A DNA stretch of 64,000 nt from Aestuariibius insulae. Lineage in GTDB: Bacteria; Pseudomonadota; Alphaproteobacteria; Rhodobacterales; Rhodobacteraceae. Below the pieces are notes generated by a model. That model was not told the origin of the DNA and made no database searches. It saw nothing but the letters and a program-made list of their open reading frames with translations. The translations under genes were made by a program, and so were the position numbers. The stretch is from NCBI RefSeq assembly GCF_040783535.2, contig NZ_JBFONW020000004.1:186001-250000 (forward strand). The letters are read 5' to 3'. Below, in pieces: positions 24,036-33,080 of the stretch (positions are counted from its first letter, which is position 1; each line of letters begins with the position of its first letter).

Positions 24036-24359
24036 ATGGCCAAGATTACCTATATTGAACACGGAGGCAAAGAGCATGTGGTGGAGGTCGCAGATGGCCT
24101 GTCGGTCATGGAAGGCGCGCGCGACAACGGCATTCCGGGAATCGAGGCCGATTGCGGCGGCGCTTGTGCCTGTTCGACCTGCCATGTCTATGTCGATCCA
24201 GCCTGGGTGGGCAAGCTGCCGGCTAAGGACCCGATGGAGGAGGATATGCTCGACTTCGCTTATCAGCCGGATCCCGAGCGGTCGCGCCTGACCTGCCAGC
24301 TTAAGGTGAGCGACGCGCTTGATGGGCTTGTCGTACAGATGCCTGAAAAGCAGATTTGA
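24036..24359 (+). CDS. adrenodoxin-type 2Fe-2S ferredoxin
   Basis: 107 residues, a single ferredoxin domain. The cluster cysteines are Cys40, Cys46, Cys49 and Cys87 (DCGGACACSTCH and LTCQLK), the C-x5-C-x2-C spacing of vertebrate-type/adrenodoxin ferredoxins. Such proteins carry electrons to cytochromes P450, iron-sulfur assembly or heme and quinone hydroxylases. No isc or P450 gene is adjacent, so the partner is unknown. It sits between the degP terminator and an FG-GAP repeat protein whose start codon overlaps its stop (TGATG). Confidence 0.9.
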   Translation: MAKITYIEHGGKEHVVEVADGLSVMEGARDNGIPGIEADCGGACACSTCHVYVDPAWVGKLPAKDPMEEDMLDFAYQPDPERSRLTCQLKVSDALDGLVVQMPEKQI

Positions 24360-25189
24360 TGACATGGCGCGGCGCTGCGGCTGCGCTTGCCTTGGTACTG
24401 ATCTGTCTATCCACGACGAGCCGGGCATGCAGCGTCTCGTTTTCTGATAATGCTGGGCCATTCGACATCGTCCGCGGACTCCCCGGCCACATCACGTTGA
24501 TGCACTATGCGGATCCAACGGACATCTACGGGCATCGTGTTTTAGGTGATGTGCCTGAGGCAGAAACCTTGTCCATTGTCTTCGGACAGTTCGACTTACT
24601 TCGATGCCGACCTGACTATGTCTATACATCTGTGGCCGCCGGTAAGGGACATGTCTTCGAAGACGTCGCGCCACGGGCGATCGATCTGGACGGAGATGGA
24701 TATTTAGAGATCATCACTGTTCGATCGAGTCTCACCAAAGGCGCGCAGATCGCGATTTACGGCGCCGATAAGACTGAGCCTTCGGGATCGTGGGGCGACA
24801 GTCCCTACCGCTTGCTTGCGACAACGCCCTATATCGGCAGGCGACATCGATGGCTCGCCCCGGTCGCCTGGGCCGATCTTGACGGGGACGGCGCAATCGA
24901 GATCGCCTATGTGGATCGACCCCACCTGGCGAAGATCCTGCGCGTGTGGCGGTTCGAGGATAACACGCTGACCGAGGTCGCGGCTCTGGAGGGTATCACC
25001 AACCACCGGATCGGCGAGCCTTATATTTCAAGCGGGATTCGATCCTGTGGCGGTTTGCCTGAAATGATCGTCGCAGATGCCGACTGGCGCTCTGTTCTTG
25101 GGGTTCGCTGGACGACAAATGGCTTCGACGTTCGCAGGATCGGCCCGTTCGAGGGAGCTCCGTCCTTCGAAACCGCCCTGCGCTGTTAA
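24359..25189 (+). CDS. secreted FG-GAP/VCBS-repeat-like protein
   Basis: 276 residues with a signal peptide (MTWRGAAAALALVLICLSTTSRA, cleaved near residue 23). Two calcium-binding-like repeats, DLDGDGYLEIITV (about residue 105) and DLDGDGAIEIAYVDR (about 180), mark FG-GAP/VCBS propeller blades. There are four or more cysteines in the mature part, including one pair near the start and a C-terminal cysteine. It is probably periplasmic or exported. The ATG overlaps the ferredoxin stop. Convergent cobS overlaps its 3' end by 4 bases. Function unknown. Confidence 0.75.
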   Translation: MTWRGAAAALALVLICLSTTSRACSVSFSDNAGPFDIVRGLPGHITLMHYADPTDIYGHRVLGDVPEAETLSIVFGQFDLLRCRPDYVYTSVAAGKGHVFEDVAPRAIDLDGDGYLEIITVRSSLTKGAQIAIYGADKTEPSGSWGDSPYRLLATTPYIGRRHRWLAPVAWADLDGDGAIEIAYVDRPHLAKILRVWRFEDNTLTEVAALEGITNHRIGEPYISSGIRSCGGLPEMIVADADWRSVLGVRWTTNGFDVRRIGPFEGAPSFETALRC

Positions 25190-25926
25190 AGCGCGGCCAG
25201 TGTCAGCAGAACCGCTGTTTCGCTAATCTGCTGGGTGGCTCCGAGAACATCGCCGGTCTGCCCCCCGATCTTGGAGCGTGCGATTGCGGCGCAAGCCATC
25301 GCGGCAAGAACCGCCGCTACGATAGCCGTAAGAGCGGACCACCCCAGGACGAGCAGCGACGCAACGCAGGCGGTTGCCAAAGCAAGCGACAGCGCAGAGC
25401 CGGGCGGCGTTCCGACCGCGCGTGACAACCCGTTCGTGCGGGCATTCGGAAGCCACATGAGCGGCACCATCATCGACCGCGACAGCATAGCGGCGACCAC
25501 GAGGCCGAGGGGAATAGCAGGTTCCGCCAGCAGGATGGCAAGTGCCGCGACCTTGAGGAGGGTGATAAAAACAAGCGCCATCACCCCGAACGTCCCGATC
25601 CGGCTATCCTTCATGATCGCAAGGCGCCGCTCCCGCTCATGGCTGCCGAAAAAGCCGTCCGCGCAGTCGGCCAGCCCGTCCTCGTGCATCGCTCCGGTCA
25701 GCACGGTCATCAGGCCAAGCGCGATCACTGCTGCGATCAGGGGCGAGGACCAGAGAAGCGCGGCGCCATATCCGGCAACCGCCGCACCCCCTCCGACAAG
25801 CATCCCGACGAGCGGCCAGGCCCAAGCCGCCCGCGCCCCGCGCGCCATGGCCGCCTCTGCGTCCACGGGGACGGGCAGGCGGGTCAAAAGACCCAGAGCG
25901 CGGGCGATATCTGCAAGCTCGATCAA
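25186..25926 (-). CDS. cobS: adenosylcobinamide-GDP ribazoletransferase
   Basis: About 246 residues from a TTG at 25926 (IELADIARALGLLTRLPVP), preceded by a purine-rich AAGGGAAGG sequence. The conserved catalytic segment MHEDGLADCADGFFG and several membrane helices (AAWAWPLVGMLVGGGAAVAG, LTALIVAA-type stretches) identify CobS/CobV. It joins alpha-ribazole to adenosylcobinamide-GDP, the last step of cobalamin assembly, in the inner membrane. cobT is divergent 60 bases away, so both nucleotide-loop enzymes share a promoter region. An open frame runs further upstream, but it overlaps cobT and is not family-like. Confidence 0.9.
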   Translation of the reverse strand: MIELADIARALGLLTRLPVPVDAEAAMARGARAAWAWPLVGMLVGGGAAVAGYGAALLWSSPLIAAVIALGLMTVLTGAMHEDGLADCADGFFGSHERERRLAIMKDSRIGTFGVMALVFITLLKVAALAILLAEPAIPLGLVVAAMLSRSMMVPLMWLPNARTNGLSRAVGTPPGSALSLALATACVASLLVLGWSALTAIVAAVLAAMACAAIARSKIGGQTGDVLGATQQISETAVLLTLAAL

Positions 25927-25986
25927 AGCGGCCTTCCCTTTGCGGTGCCCAGCGGTAAAGAGGAGCGGAGACCTTTGCAACGATGG

Positions 25987-27003
25987 ATGAAAATGACCGC
26001 ACCCTTTGCCACGCTTGCCGAGTTCCACGATGTCCTGACCGGGCTCCCCGGCCCCGATGACACAGCCGCAGCTGCAGCGCGAGATCGTGACGCCCAGTTG
26101 ACGAAACCGCCGGGTGCGCTGGGGCGGCTCGAGGAACTGGCAGAATGGTATATCGGTTGGCGCGGCGATCCTGCTGCGCGATGCAACTCGCCTCAAATTC
26201 TCATCTTTGCGGGTAATCACGGCGTAACCGCGCAGGGCGTCTCGGCCTTTCCCGCAGAGGTCACGGCGCAGATGGTGGCCAATTTCCGGGCGGGCGGGGC
26301 TGCGATTAATCAGCTTGCCCGTCTGGCCGGGGCGACGCTCGACATCCATGCGCTCTCGCTCGACACGCCGACAGCAGATTTCACCACCGGTCACGCGATG
26401 AGCGAGGCAGATTATGTTGCCGCCCTCGCGACCGGATGGGGCGCGGTGAGCCCGGAGGCGGATCTCGTCGTCACCGGCGAGATGGGGATCGGCAACACCA
26501 CATCGGCGGCCGCGCTTGCAGCTGCTCTTTTCGGTGGCGATGCAGGCAGTTGGGCCGGGCGTGGAACAGGCGTGGGCGACGACGGTCTGTCGATCAAGCG
26601 CCGGGTTGTGGAGGCAGGCGTCTCGCTCCACGGGCAACAGGGGCCATTAGGCCTGCTGCAATGCCTGGGCGGACGCGAGCTGGCCGCGATGGCAGGAGCG
26701 ATCGCGGGCGCAAGAGCGCACCGCATCCCGGTCATTCTTGACGGGTTCATCTGTTCGGCGGCGGCAGCAAGCCTCGAACAGGCCGTGCCCGGTGCGCTTG
26801 ATCACACAGTTGCGGGTCATCTGAGCGCTGAAGCGGGACATGGACAGATCCTGGACGCGCTTGGAAAGATACCTTTGCTGCAGCTCGGGATGCGGCTGGG
26901 CGAAGGTTCCGGCGCCGCGCTTGCCATCCAGATCCTACGTGGCGCACTTGCCTGTCATCAGGATATGGCGACCTTCGCCGAAGCCGGGGTGAGCGATGGC
27001 TGA
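25987..27003 (+). CDS. cobT: nicotinate-nucleotide--dimethylbenzimidazole phosphoribosyltransferase
   Basis: 338 residues from the ATG at 25987; a second ATG at 25993 is equally possible. Family marks are TKPPGALGRLEELA, IFAGNHGVTAQGVSAFP, TGEMGIGNTTSAAAL and a C-terminal EGSGAALAI with the catalytic glutamate region. It makes alpha-ribazole phosphate from dimethylbenzimidazole and nicotinate mononucleotide for the lower loop of vitamin B12. It is divergent from cobS, with which it works in sequence. I found no cobalamin riboswitch in the 60-base gap. Confidence 0.93.
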   Translation: MKMTAPFATLAEFHDVLTGLPGPDDTAAAAARDRDAQLTKPPGALGRLEELAEWYIGWRGDPAARCNSPQILIFAGNHGVTAQGVSAFPAEVTAQMVANFRAGGAAINQLARLAGATLDIHALSLDTPTADFTTGHAMSEADYVAALATGWGAVSPEADLVVTGEMGIGNTTSAAALAAALFGGDAGSWAGRGTGVGDDGLSIKRRVVEAGVSLHGQQGPLGLLQCLGGRELAAMAGAIAGARAHRIPVILDGFICSAAAASLEQAVPGALDHTVAGHLSAEAGHGQILDALGKIPLLQLGMRLGEGSGAALAIQILRGALACHQDMATFAEAGVSDG

Positions 27004-27017
27004 TCAGCCTGCGGAGG

Positions 27018-27476
27018 CTAGAGCGGCAGTGGCGCATCGGTCTTGAGCTGGTCCATTACGATCTGGCTTTGAACACGAGCCACGGCTGGATGCGGTAGCA
27101 GCACATCATGGATTAGGCGGTGCAGCGCCTTGAGATCGGGCGTCCAGACCCGCAGGAGGTAGTCAGCCTCACCGGTCATTGTCCAGGCCGAGGTAATCTC
27201 GGTCCTGCTGTGTATCAGGCGCGAGATATCACGTGCCGCCTCGGGACCGTGTGTGCCGAGATGGACCTGAACGAAAGCCTGTATGCTTAGCCCCAGAGGT
27301 TCGGGATCGATTTGGGCGGCATAGTGAGTAATGAGGCCTTCGGCCTCGAGGCGCTGCCGTCGCCGACCTGCTTGGCTGGCCGACAGGCCAAGCACTTCGC
27401 CGAGCTCTTGCGCCGTTATCTGACCGTTCCGCTGCAGCGTTCGGAGAAGGCGTTTGTCCACATCATCCAAGATCAT
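27018..27476 (-). CDS. Lrp/AsnC family transcriptional regulator
   Basis: 152 residues from the ATG at 27476 (MILDDVDKRLLRTLQRNG). A TTG at 27518 would add 14 residues. The N-terminal helix-turn-helix (ITAQELGEVLGLSASQAGRRRQRLEAEG) is followed by the ligand-sensing RAM domain (TGEADYLLRVWTPDLKALHRLIHDVL). Such regulators bind amino acids and control catabolic genes. The gene is divergent from 4-hydroxyphenylpyruvate dioxygenase (137 bases apart), which points to control of tyrosine or phenylalanine catabolism. The regulated target is inferred from this arrangement. Confidence 0.88.
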   Translation of the reverse strand: MILDDVDKRLLRTLQRNGQITAQELGEVLGLSASQAGRRRQRLEAEGLITHYAAQIDPEPLGLSIQAFVQVHLGTHGPEAARDISRLIHSRTEITSAWTMTGEADYLLRVWTPDLKALHRLIHDVLLPHPAVARVQSQIVMDQLKTDAPLPL

Positions 27477-27613
27477 GCGGGCTATACGCGCAGAACGTTC
27501 GGTTTCTGTCAAATTCAAACGATATATTCATAGGAGGTCGTCAGATTTGCGCGCTACTAGCACGGTATCGGAGATATAGTGTACGCGAAGATGCTGCAAG
27601 AGGAGAGGCCGGG

Positions 27614-28711
27614 ATGGGACCATTCCCACATGATGCCCCGAAAGCTGAGATTACAGAGCAAAATCCGGCGGGCACCGATGGGTTCGAATTTGTGGAATTC
27701 GCACATCCCGAACCTGAGGAGCTTCGGGTTCTCTTTGCGCGTATGGGCTATCGGCATGTGGCGACACACAGGGCGAAGGCCATCGAAGTCTGGCAGCAGG
27801 GTGACATCACCTACATCCTGAATGACGAGCCCGGCAGTCACGCGCGCCGGTTTGTCGAAGAACATGGACCCTGCGCGCCATCGATGGCGTGGCGGGTGGC
27901 GAATGCACAGCACGCGTTCGACCATGCCATTTCGAAAGGCGCCGAACCCTATGACGGGGACGGCAAGACGCTCGATGTGCCCGCGATTATCGGGATCGGT
28001 GGATCGCTGATCTACTTTGTTGAGGATTATTACGAGACCAGCTCCTATAGCGCCGAATTCGACTGGATCGGCACCGCTCATCCCGAAGGTGTGGGATTCT
28101 ACTATCTCGATCACCTTACTCATAACGTCCACAAGGGAAATATGGACGTCTGGTTCAAGTTCTACGGGGATCTCTTCAACTTTCGGGCGATCCGCTTTTT
28201 CGATATTGAGGGCAAGTTCACCGGGCTCCTCAGCAGGGCGCTAACATCGCCCTGCGGGAGGATCCGCATCCCGATCAACGAAGATCGCGGAGAGACCGGA
28301 CAGATCGTGGAATACCTCAAGCGCTACAAGGGCGAGGGCATCCAGCACATCGCCGTTGGGGCGCGTGATCTTTACGATGCGATTGATGCGATTGCTGAGA
28401 ATGGGATCCGCTTCATGCCGAAACCGCCCGAGAGCTACTATGATCTCAGTTACGACCGCGTGTCCGGGCATGAGGAGCCAAAGGAGCGCATGATGACCCA
28501 TGGCGTGCTCATTGATGGCGAGGGCGTCGTGGGGGGAGGTGAGACGCGGATCTTGTTGCAAATCTTCTCGAAAACGGTAATCGGACCGATCTTTTTCGAG
28601 TTCATCCAGCGTAAAGGCGACGACGGATTTGGGGAGGGCAACTTCAAGGCGCTTTTTGAGTCGATAGAGGCCGATCAAATTGCGCGTGGTGTCCTGAACG
28701 AGACCTCGTAA
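27614..28711 (+). CDS. hppD: 4-hydroxyphenylpyruvate dioxygenase
   Basis: 365 residues. The iron ligands are visible as histidine in YLDHLTHNV, histidine in GIQHIAVG and glutamate in FFEFIQRKG, the two-His-one-Glu facial triad of this enzyme. It converts 4-hydroxyphenylpyruvate to homogentisate in tyrosine breakdown. A strong ribosome-binding sequence (AGAGGAGAG) precedes the ATG. An Lrp-type regulator is divergent on the other side. No maleylacetoacetate or homogentisate genes are within the window, so the rest of the pathway must be elsewhere. Confidence 0.93.
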   Translation: MGPFPHDAPKAEITEQNPAGTDGFEFVEFAHPEPEELRVLFARMGYRHVATHRAKAIEVWQQGDITYILNDEPGSHARRFVEEHGPCAPSMAWRVANAQHAFDHAISKGAEPYDGDGKTLDVPAIIGIGGSLIYFVEDYYETSSYSAEFDWIGTAHPEGVGFYYLDHLTHNVHKGNMDVWFKFYGDLFNFRAIRFFDIEGKFTGLLSRALTSPCGRIRIPINEDRGETGQIVEYLKRYKGEGIQHIAVGARDLYDAIDAIAENGIRFMPKPPESYYDLSYDRVSGHEEPKERMMTHGVLIDGEGVVGGGETRILLQIFSKTVIGPIFFEFIQRKGDDGFGEGNFKALFESIEADQIARGVLNETS

Positions 28712-28774
28712 GGGACGCCGAGACGACGCTCCTGCTGCACAGATCGCCCCGCCCGCCGTCCCGATATCACCGCC

Positions 28775-31435
28775 TTAGCCCGACGGGACGTCAAGAACGA
28801 TAGTCCGGCCGCGCTTTACGTAGCTGAGCTGGCTCTCGCCGATCGCTGCAACCCGACCGCCATCAAGACGGTCGCCCGGTTGGACCTTCATAAACCGACC
28901 ATTGGGGAGACGCACCAGTGCGCTTCGAGCATTTGGGCGGCCATAGACACCGATCAGGTTCACCCGGCGCAGGTTGATCGCATTGTCGATCGTGGCCCCG
29001 CGCGCGACCGTTGTCGATGTCGGACCGGATGGTTGAGCAACTTGAGGCGCCGGGACAGGTGGAGCAGGGGCGGGCGCCGGGGCCGGAGTGGGTGCCGCGG
29101 CAGCCACCGAAGCACGGCGGGCGGCCAGATTAGCGGGCCGGTTCGACGGACGAAGCGAGCGCGTGACAGCTTGAGCTGTGCCGACGACCATTGGATCCGC
29201 AGGCGTCGTCAGCGCAGTCTCGAGGGCGGAGGCAACCGCGCCTGGGGCCGGTGTATCAGGGCGACGGGATGCTAGATCTTCAGGGCGCGCCTGTGGTCTG
29301 AGGCGAGCGGATGTCTCGGGATCGGCTGCCGGTCCTTCGGTCAGAGGAAGCGGCAGGGCTGCGGGGCGCAGCCTTGGGCGGGCATCAGAAGCCAGAGCCT
29401 CCAAGCTTACGCCGCCCGGTGTCGCCGCCTCGCGCGATGGGCCCACCGCTGTGTCCTCAGGGTTTTCCTGCTCGGAAAGGGTTCGCCGCAGAGGGGGAAT
29501 GACAGGTGGCGCTCCGGCATAGACCACGACCCCATCCGGCGTGACTGCGCCATCCGGGGCCGCTTCGACAAAGCCACGGTCGTCCAGAACAAAGCTCTCG
29601 GTCGGAGCCGGAGGATTCATTGGGACCGGCATAGGAAGATCGCTTGATAGGATCACAGCTGTCGTCAATTCAGGCCGGGCAGCGGGTGGCTCAACAGGCG
29701 AGGCGATTAAGGGGAAACGGGGATCGCCAATCTCGGCGCTTACTGGAACGGGGCTTCGGCGGGGAGCTTTTTGCCAAACGCCGGTCGCGATATGGCGCCG
29801 CTCAGCTTCCGGTGTGCTGAGAACAAGGCGCCGGACATCGGATGCCGTCATTGGAGACTGAGGTGAGGCACCGGGGCGCGCTATCTCGGTGCGGGTTGGG
29901 ATCTGAGGGGAGGTACTTTCTGCTGGAGCAGTCGTTTCTATCAGCGGTGCTGTCTCAGGTGCCGTCGTTTCCTCAGGGGCTTCGGGTGCTGCGAGGTCGG
30001 CAATTGCGCCCGCAACAGCGCCGGCCAGCGCTGGTGAAACTGCCTCTTCGCGCTCTTGCGTCTCACTCGGGAAGGGGGCGGTCTCAGTCGGGATTGCGAC
30101 TGGGATTGCGATTTGATCGGATGAGGCCAGCTCTGCCCCCGCGGAATTGTCGGCGGTGGGCGAACCCAGCCAGACCGCTGCTCCAGCACCGACAGCAACT
30201 ACCAAAGCAGCGGCGACAGGCAGCGCCCATTTGCGTACGTTTGTGCGAGCCGTCTCTTCGGGAAAGAGCGGCTTCGGGTCCAGAGTCGCAGCGACGGCTG
30301 GCGCCTGCTTCGTGGGTCCGATGGGGGCATCGCCAGTAGACGTAATGGCAGGCGCGGTGCTGCCAGCCACGGGATGGGACGCGGCCAAAGCGGCAGGCGC
30401 AACGGCAAGGAAAGGGGATTGCCCAGCCTCTTTGACGCTTGGTTTTGTCTCGAAGACTGCAGGGGATGGCTCTGCGAATTCAGAAGCAGCTGAGAGAGCT
30501 GGTTCTGGTAAAACGTGCTCTGCAAGCTGTATTGCTGGCTTCTCGTGGTGTGCTTGATCAGGGATGACGAAATAGGAGGGATCCGGACTAATTAGCAGAG
30601 AAAGAAGGTCTGGCGCGGATCGCTCATCTGGAACCTCACTGATCAAGTTCGGCTCAGCATCAGCGTCCGCGAGACTAGAGGTGTCTTCAATAGGATGGAG
30701 CGTCTCAAGAGATTCAGGGATTTTTTTCGAAATGGGCTCATCGGCCGACTCTACCGGAGACGCCTTTGGTGTCTCGACCTGCTCCGGAAATGAGCTTTCC
30801 GATTGCATGTCTTCAGCAAAAAGCTGATTTTCACTTGCAGGACCTGCCGTCTCCGAATTGTCAAAGTTGAGCGAGAGCTTTGGCTCAGCCTCACCTTCAG
30901 GATCGGAAGACGACGCATCTGCAACGCCGATAACGTGGATCGCATTGCTATCGCGGGCGGCATCCGGAACATCTTTTGCCGCGCCAAAGAACGGCTCGCC
31001 GTCAAAGGTGAAAGCCTCGGGGATCGCGGTGAAAGAATGCGGGGTGAACCCGTGAGAGCGAGTAAACTGGTCCGCCTCGTCCAGCGTTTCACGAGCGACA
31101 GCGGCAATGAAGGTATGGCCTGCGATCTCGCGCCAGTCGTAGCTCAGGTCATCCACCGCATAGGGCGTCGAGCCTTCAAGCGCATCGCGAACCCGATCCT
31201 CTGTCACATGATGTTCGATCAGGCTGAGATATCTAATCTGATCATTGGGAAGAACGATTTTGCAGGAATAGGAACCCCCGGCCAGCTCTTCACCGCATGC
31301 TCGAAGATCGGCCAGAGCGGTCTTGAGATCGGGATGATCGAGGGCGACATCGCCGACAAAAATCCAGCCGCCTTCGACACGATGCAAAAGCTGGATGCCC
31401 TCTGTCGAGAGCGAAAGTGCGAATCTCGCAATCAT
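28775..31435 (-). CDS. large one-pass membrane protein with pilus-assembly-like ends
   Basis: 886 residues. The N-terminal ~150 residues (MIARFALSLSTEGIQLLHRV, then a DLSYDWRE core) look like an actin/GspL-type cytoplasmic domain. There follows a disordered acidic and proline-rich stretch, one membrane helix at about 402-424 (LPVAAALVVAVGAGAAVWLG), another long disordered Pro/Ala part, and a compact C-terminal domain of about 70 residues (RRVNLIGVYGRPNARSALVR and KVQPGDRLDGGRVAAI) similar in style to PilP/GspC domains. The likely orientation is N-in. The family is known to me from Rhodobacteraceae but has no established function. It is a single gene facing hppD tail to tail. Confidence 0.75.
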   Translation of the reverse strand: MIARFALSLSTEGIQLLHRVEGGWIFVGDVALDHPDLKTALADLRACGEELAGGSYSCKIVLPNDQIRYLSLIEHHVTEDRVRDALEGSTPYAVDDLSYDWREIAGHTFIAAVARETLDEADQFTRSHGFTPHSFTAIPEAFTFDGEPFFGAAKDVPDAARDSNAIHVIGVADASSSDPEGEAEPKLSLNFDNSETAGPASENQLFAEDMQSESSFPEQVETPKASPVESADEPISKKIPESLETLHPIEDTSSLADADAEPNLISEVPDERSAPDLLSLLISPDPSYFVIPDQAHHEKPAIQLAEHVLPEPALSAASEFAEPSPAVFETKPSVKEAGQSPFLAVAPAALAASHPVAGSTAPAITSTGDAPIGPTKQAPAVAATLDPKPLFPEETARTNVRKWALPVAAALVVAVGAGAAVWLGSPTADNSAGAELASSDQIAIPVAIPTETAPFPSETQEREEAVSPALAGAVAGAIADLAAPEAPEETTAPETAPLIETTAPAESTSPQIPTRTEIARPGASPQSPMTASDVRRLVLSTPEAERRHIATGVWQKAPRRSPVPVSAEIGDPRFPLIASPVEPPAARPELTTAVILSSDLPMPVPMNPPAPTESFVLDDRGFVEAAPDGAVTPDGVVVYAGAPPVIPPLRRTLSEQENPEDTAVGPSREAATPGGVSLEALASDARPRLRPAALPLPLTEGPAADPETSARLRPQARPEDLASRRPDTPAPGAVASALETALTTPADPMVVGTAQAVTRSLRPSNRPANLAARRASVAAAAPTPAPAPAPAPPVPAPQVAQPSGPTSTTVARGATIDNAINLRRVNLIGVYGRPNARSALVRLPNGRFMKVQPGDRLDGGRVAAIGESQLSYVKRGRTIVLDVPSG

Positions 31436-31611
31436 ATGACGTCGGTTAACCCGTTTATTCCCGAACCCTGCCCCAGAAGGTCCGTCCCTATTCTGATTTG
31501 ATATCCCAGTGCCGGGGCGGAGGAAAGACGGTGCCTTTGCATCGGGCGAAAGCCTGCCGGTCGTCTCCCGCGGGCTGGCCGCCAGATAGGGGCATGGCTC
31601 TCGATAGGATC

Positions 31612-31641
31612 GCGCTCCGGAAAGACAGTCTGCCGGAGCGC
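31612..31641 (-). terminator. perfect hairpin after metY
   Basis: Nine-base arms GCGCTCCGG (31612-31620) and CCGGAGCGC (31633-31641) with a 12-base loop lie 5 bases past the metY stop. On the plus strand it is followed by TTCTCTT, on the minus strand by no T-tract. The position fits a metY terminator. Confidence 0.6.
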
Positions 31642-31646
31642 TTCTC

Positions 31647-32954
31647 TTAGGCCGTTGCCTTGGCGAGCGCCTGGTCGAGATCGGCGATCAGATCGTCGGC
31701 ATCCTCGATCCCGATCGAGACACGCACGACCTCTGGATCGGCGCCCGCCGCCCGTTGCTGATTGGCGTCGAGCTGGCGGTGGGTCGTGGAGGCCGAATGG
31801 ATGATTAGGCTGCGCGTATCGCCGAGATTGGCCACGTGGCTGAAGATCTCGAGACTGTCGATCAGCTTAATACAGGCATCATAGCCCCCTTTGACAGCGA
31901 AGGTGAACAGAGCCCCTGCGCCTTTTGGACAAACGGATTTGACCCGGCTGAAATAGGGCGAGCTTTCGAGACCTGCATAAGTCACGTAATCGACGCGCGG
32001 ATCGGCCTCCAGCCACTTGGCGATCTTGACTGCATTCTCCACGTGCCGCTCCATCCGAAGCGACAATGTCTCCATTCCCATAAGGGTGTAATGGGCGCCT
32101 TGCGGGTTCATCGTCATTCCCAGATCGCGCAGCCCGATGGCAATGCCGTGAAACGTGAAGGCGAGCGGTCCAAAGGTCTCGGCGAATTTGAGGCCGTGAT
32201 AGGCAGGCTCAGGCTCGCTCAGCGACGGAAACTTGCCGGAGGCTGCCCAGTCGAATGTTCCACTATCGACGACCGCGCCGCCGGTCACCGTTCCGTTCCC
32301 GGTCAGATATTTGGTGGTCGAATGCACGACCAGCGCAGCGCCATGTTCGATCGGGCGGCACAGATAGGGCGTGGCAGAAGTATTATCGACGATCAGAGGG
32401 ATCGCATTGGCATCGGCGACATCAGCAGCGGCGCGCAGGTCAGTGATGTAGCCGCCCGGATTGGCAATCCCTTCGCAGAAGATCGCTCGCGTATCATCGT
32501 CGACCGCCGCCCTGACGGCCTCCATATCGTCGAAATCGACGAATTTGGCGGACCATCCGAAGCGTTTAATCGTCTGGGTGAACTGTGTGACCGTTCCGCC
32601 ATAAAGCCGGGTCGATGCGATGATGTTCTTGCCCGGCGACATCAGCGGAAAGAGCGCCATGATCTGGGCGGCATGCCCGGACGAGCAGCAAACCGCGCCC
32701 ACGCCGCCTTCGAGCGTTGCGATGCGCTCCTGAAGGACGGCGATCGTAGGATTGGTCAGACGCGAGTAGATATAGCCGACCTCCTGCAAGTTAAAGAGCG
32801 CGGCGGCGTGATCGGCATCGCGAAAGACGAAGGCTGTCGACTGGTAAATGGGCGTCTGCCGCGCGCCGGTTGCAGGGTCCGGACGGGCACCGGCATGGAT
32901 TTGAAGCGTGTCAAAGCCGTAGGAGGGGCCGGTCTGGCTGGCGTCATCTGGCAT
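31647..32954 (-). CDS. metY: O-acetylhomoserine sulfhydrylase
   Basis: 435 residues, the length of MetY rather than the shorter MetB/MetC/MetZ enzymes. The PLP lysine is in HSTTKYLTGNG. Other marks are YSRLTNPT, GGTVTQF, TSATPYLCRPIEHGA and the C-terminal SHVANLGDTRSL and HSASTTHRQL. It makes homocysteine from O-acetyl- (or O-succinyl-) homoserine and sulfide. The gene is single, with a hairpin-bearing divergent region on the VOC side and a hairpin after the stop. I looked for a SAM riboswitch upstream and did not see one. Confidence 0.9.
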   Translation of the reverse strand: MPDDASQTGPSYGFDTLQIHAGARPDPATGARQTPIYQSTAFVFRDADHAAALFNLQEVGYIYSRLTNPTIAVLQERIATLEGGVGAVCCSSGHAAQIMALFPLMSPGKNIIASTRLYGGTVTQFTQTIKRFGWSAKFVDFDDMEAVRAAVDDDTRAIFCEGIANPGGYITDLRAAADVADANAIPLIVDNTSATPYLCRPIEHGAALVVHSTTKYLTGNGTVTGGAVVDSGTFDWAASGKFPSLSEPEPAYHGLKFAETFGPLAFTFHGIAIGLRDLGMTMNPQGAHYTLMGMETLSLRMERHVENAVKIAKWLEADPRVDYVTYAGLESSPYFSRVKSVCPKGAGALFTFAVKGGYDACIKLIDSLEIFSHVANLGDTRSLIIHSASTTHRQLDANQQRAAGADPEVVRVSIGIEDADDLIADLDQALAKATA

Positions 32955-33034
32955 AGGAGATCCTTCATCGATGGGGGCCCTTATGGGATCGGGCCGGAGA
33001 GGCTGGTCGTGCCCTGGCTTTCGTGTCTAGATCA

Positions 33035-33062
33035 GGCGGGACGGTGGCTCAACCGTTCCGCC
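33035..33062. other. strong inverted repeat between metY and the VOC gene
   Basis: Arms GGCGGGACGGT (33035-33045) and ACCGTTCCGCC (33052-33062) form an 11-base stem with one G-T wobble and a 6-base loop. It ends 6 bases before the VOC ribosome-binding site and about 80 bases upstream of the metY start. It may be an operator or an RNA control element; no T-tract makes it a terminator. Confidence 0.45.
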
Positions 33063-33080
33063 ATCCTCAAGGAGCCTGCG

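Noticed and set aside
25927..25986. Cobalamin riboswitch between cobS and cobT
   Set aside because: Only 60 bases with no B12-box-like sequence.
31836..33080. Long plus-strand extension before the VOC gene
   Set aside because: It lies opposite metY and has no homology-like sequence; the VOC gene has its own ribosome-binding site at 33069-33074.
32955..33080. SAM riboswitch upstream of metY
   Set aside because: A strong hairpin is present, but the conserved sequence elements of known SAM riboswitch classes were not seen.
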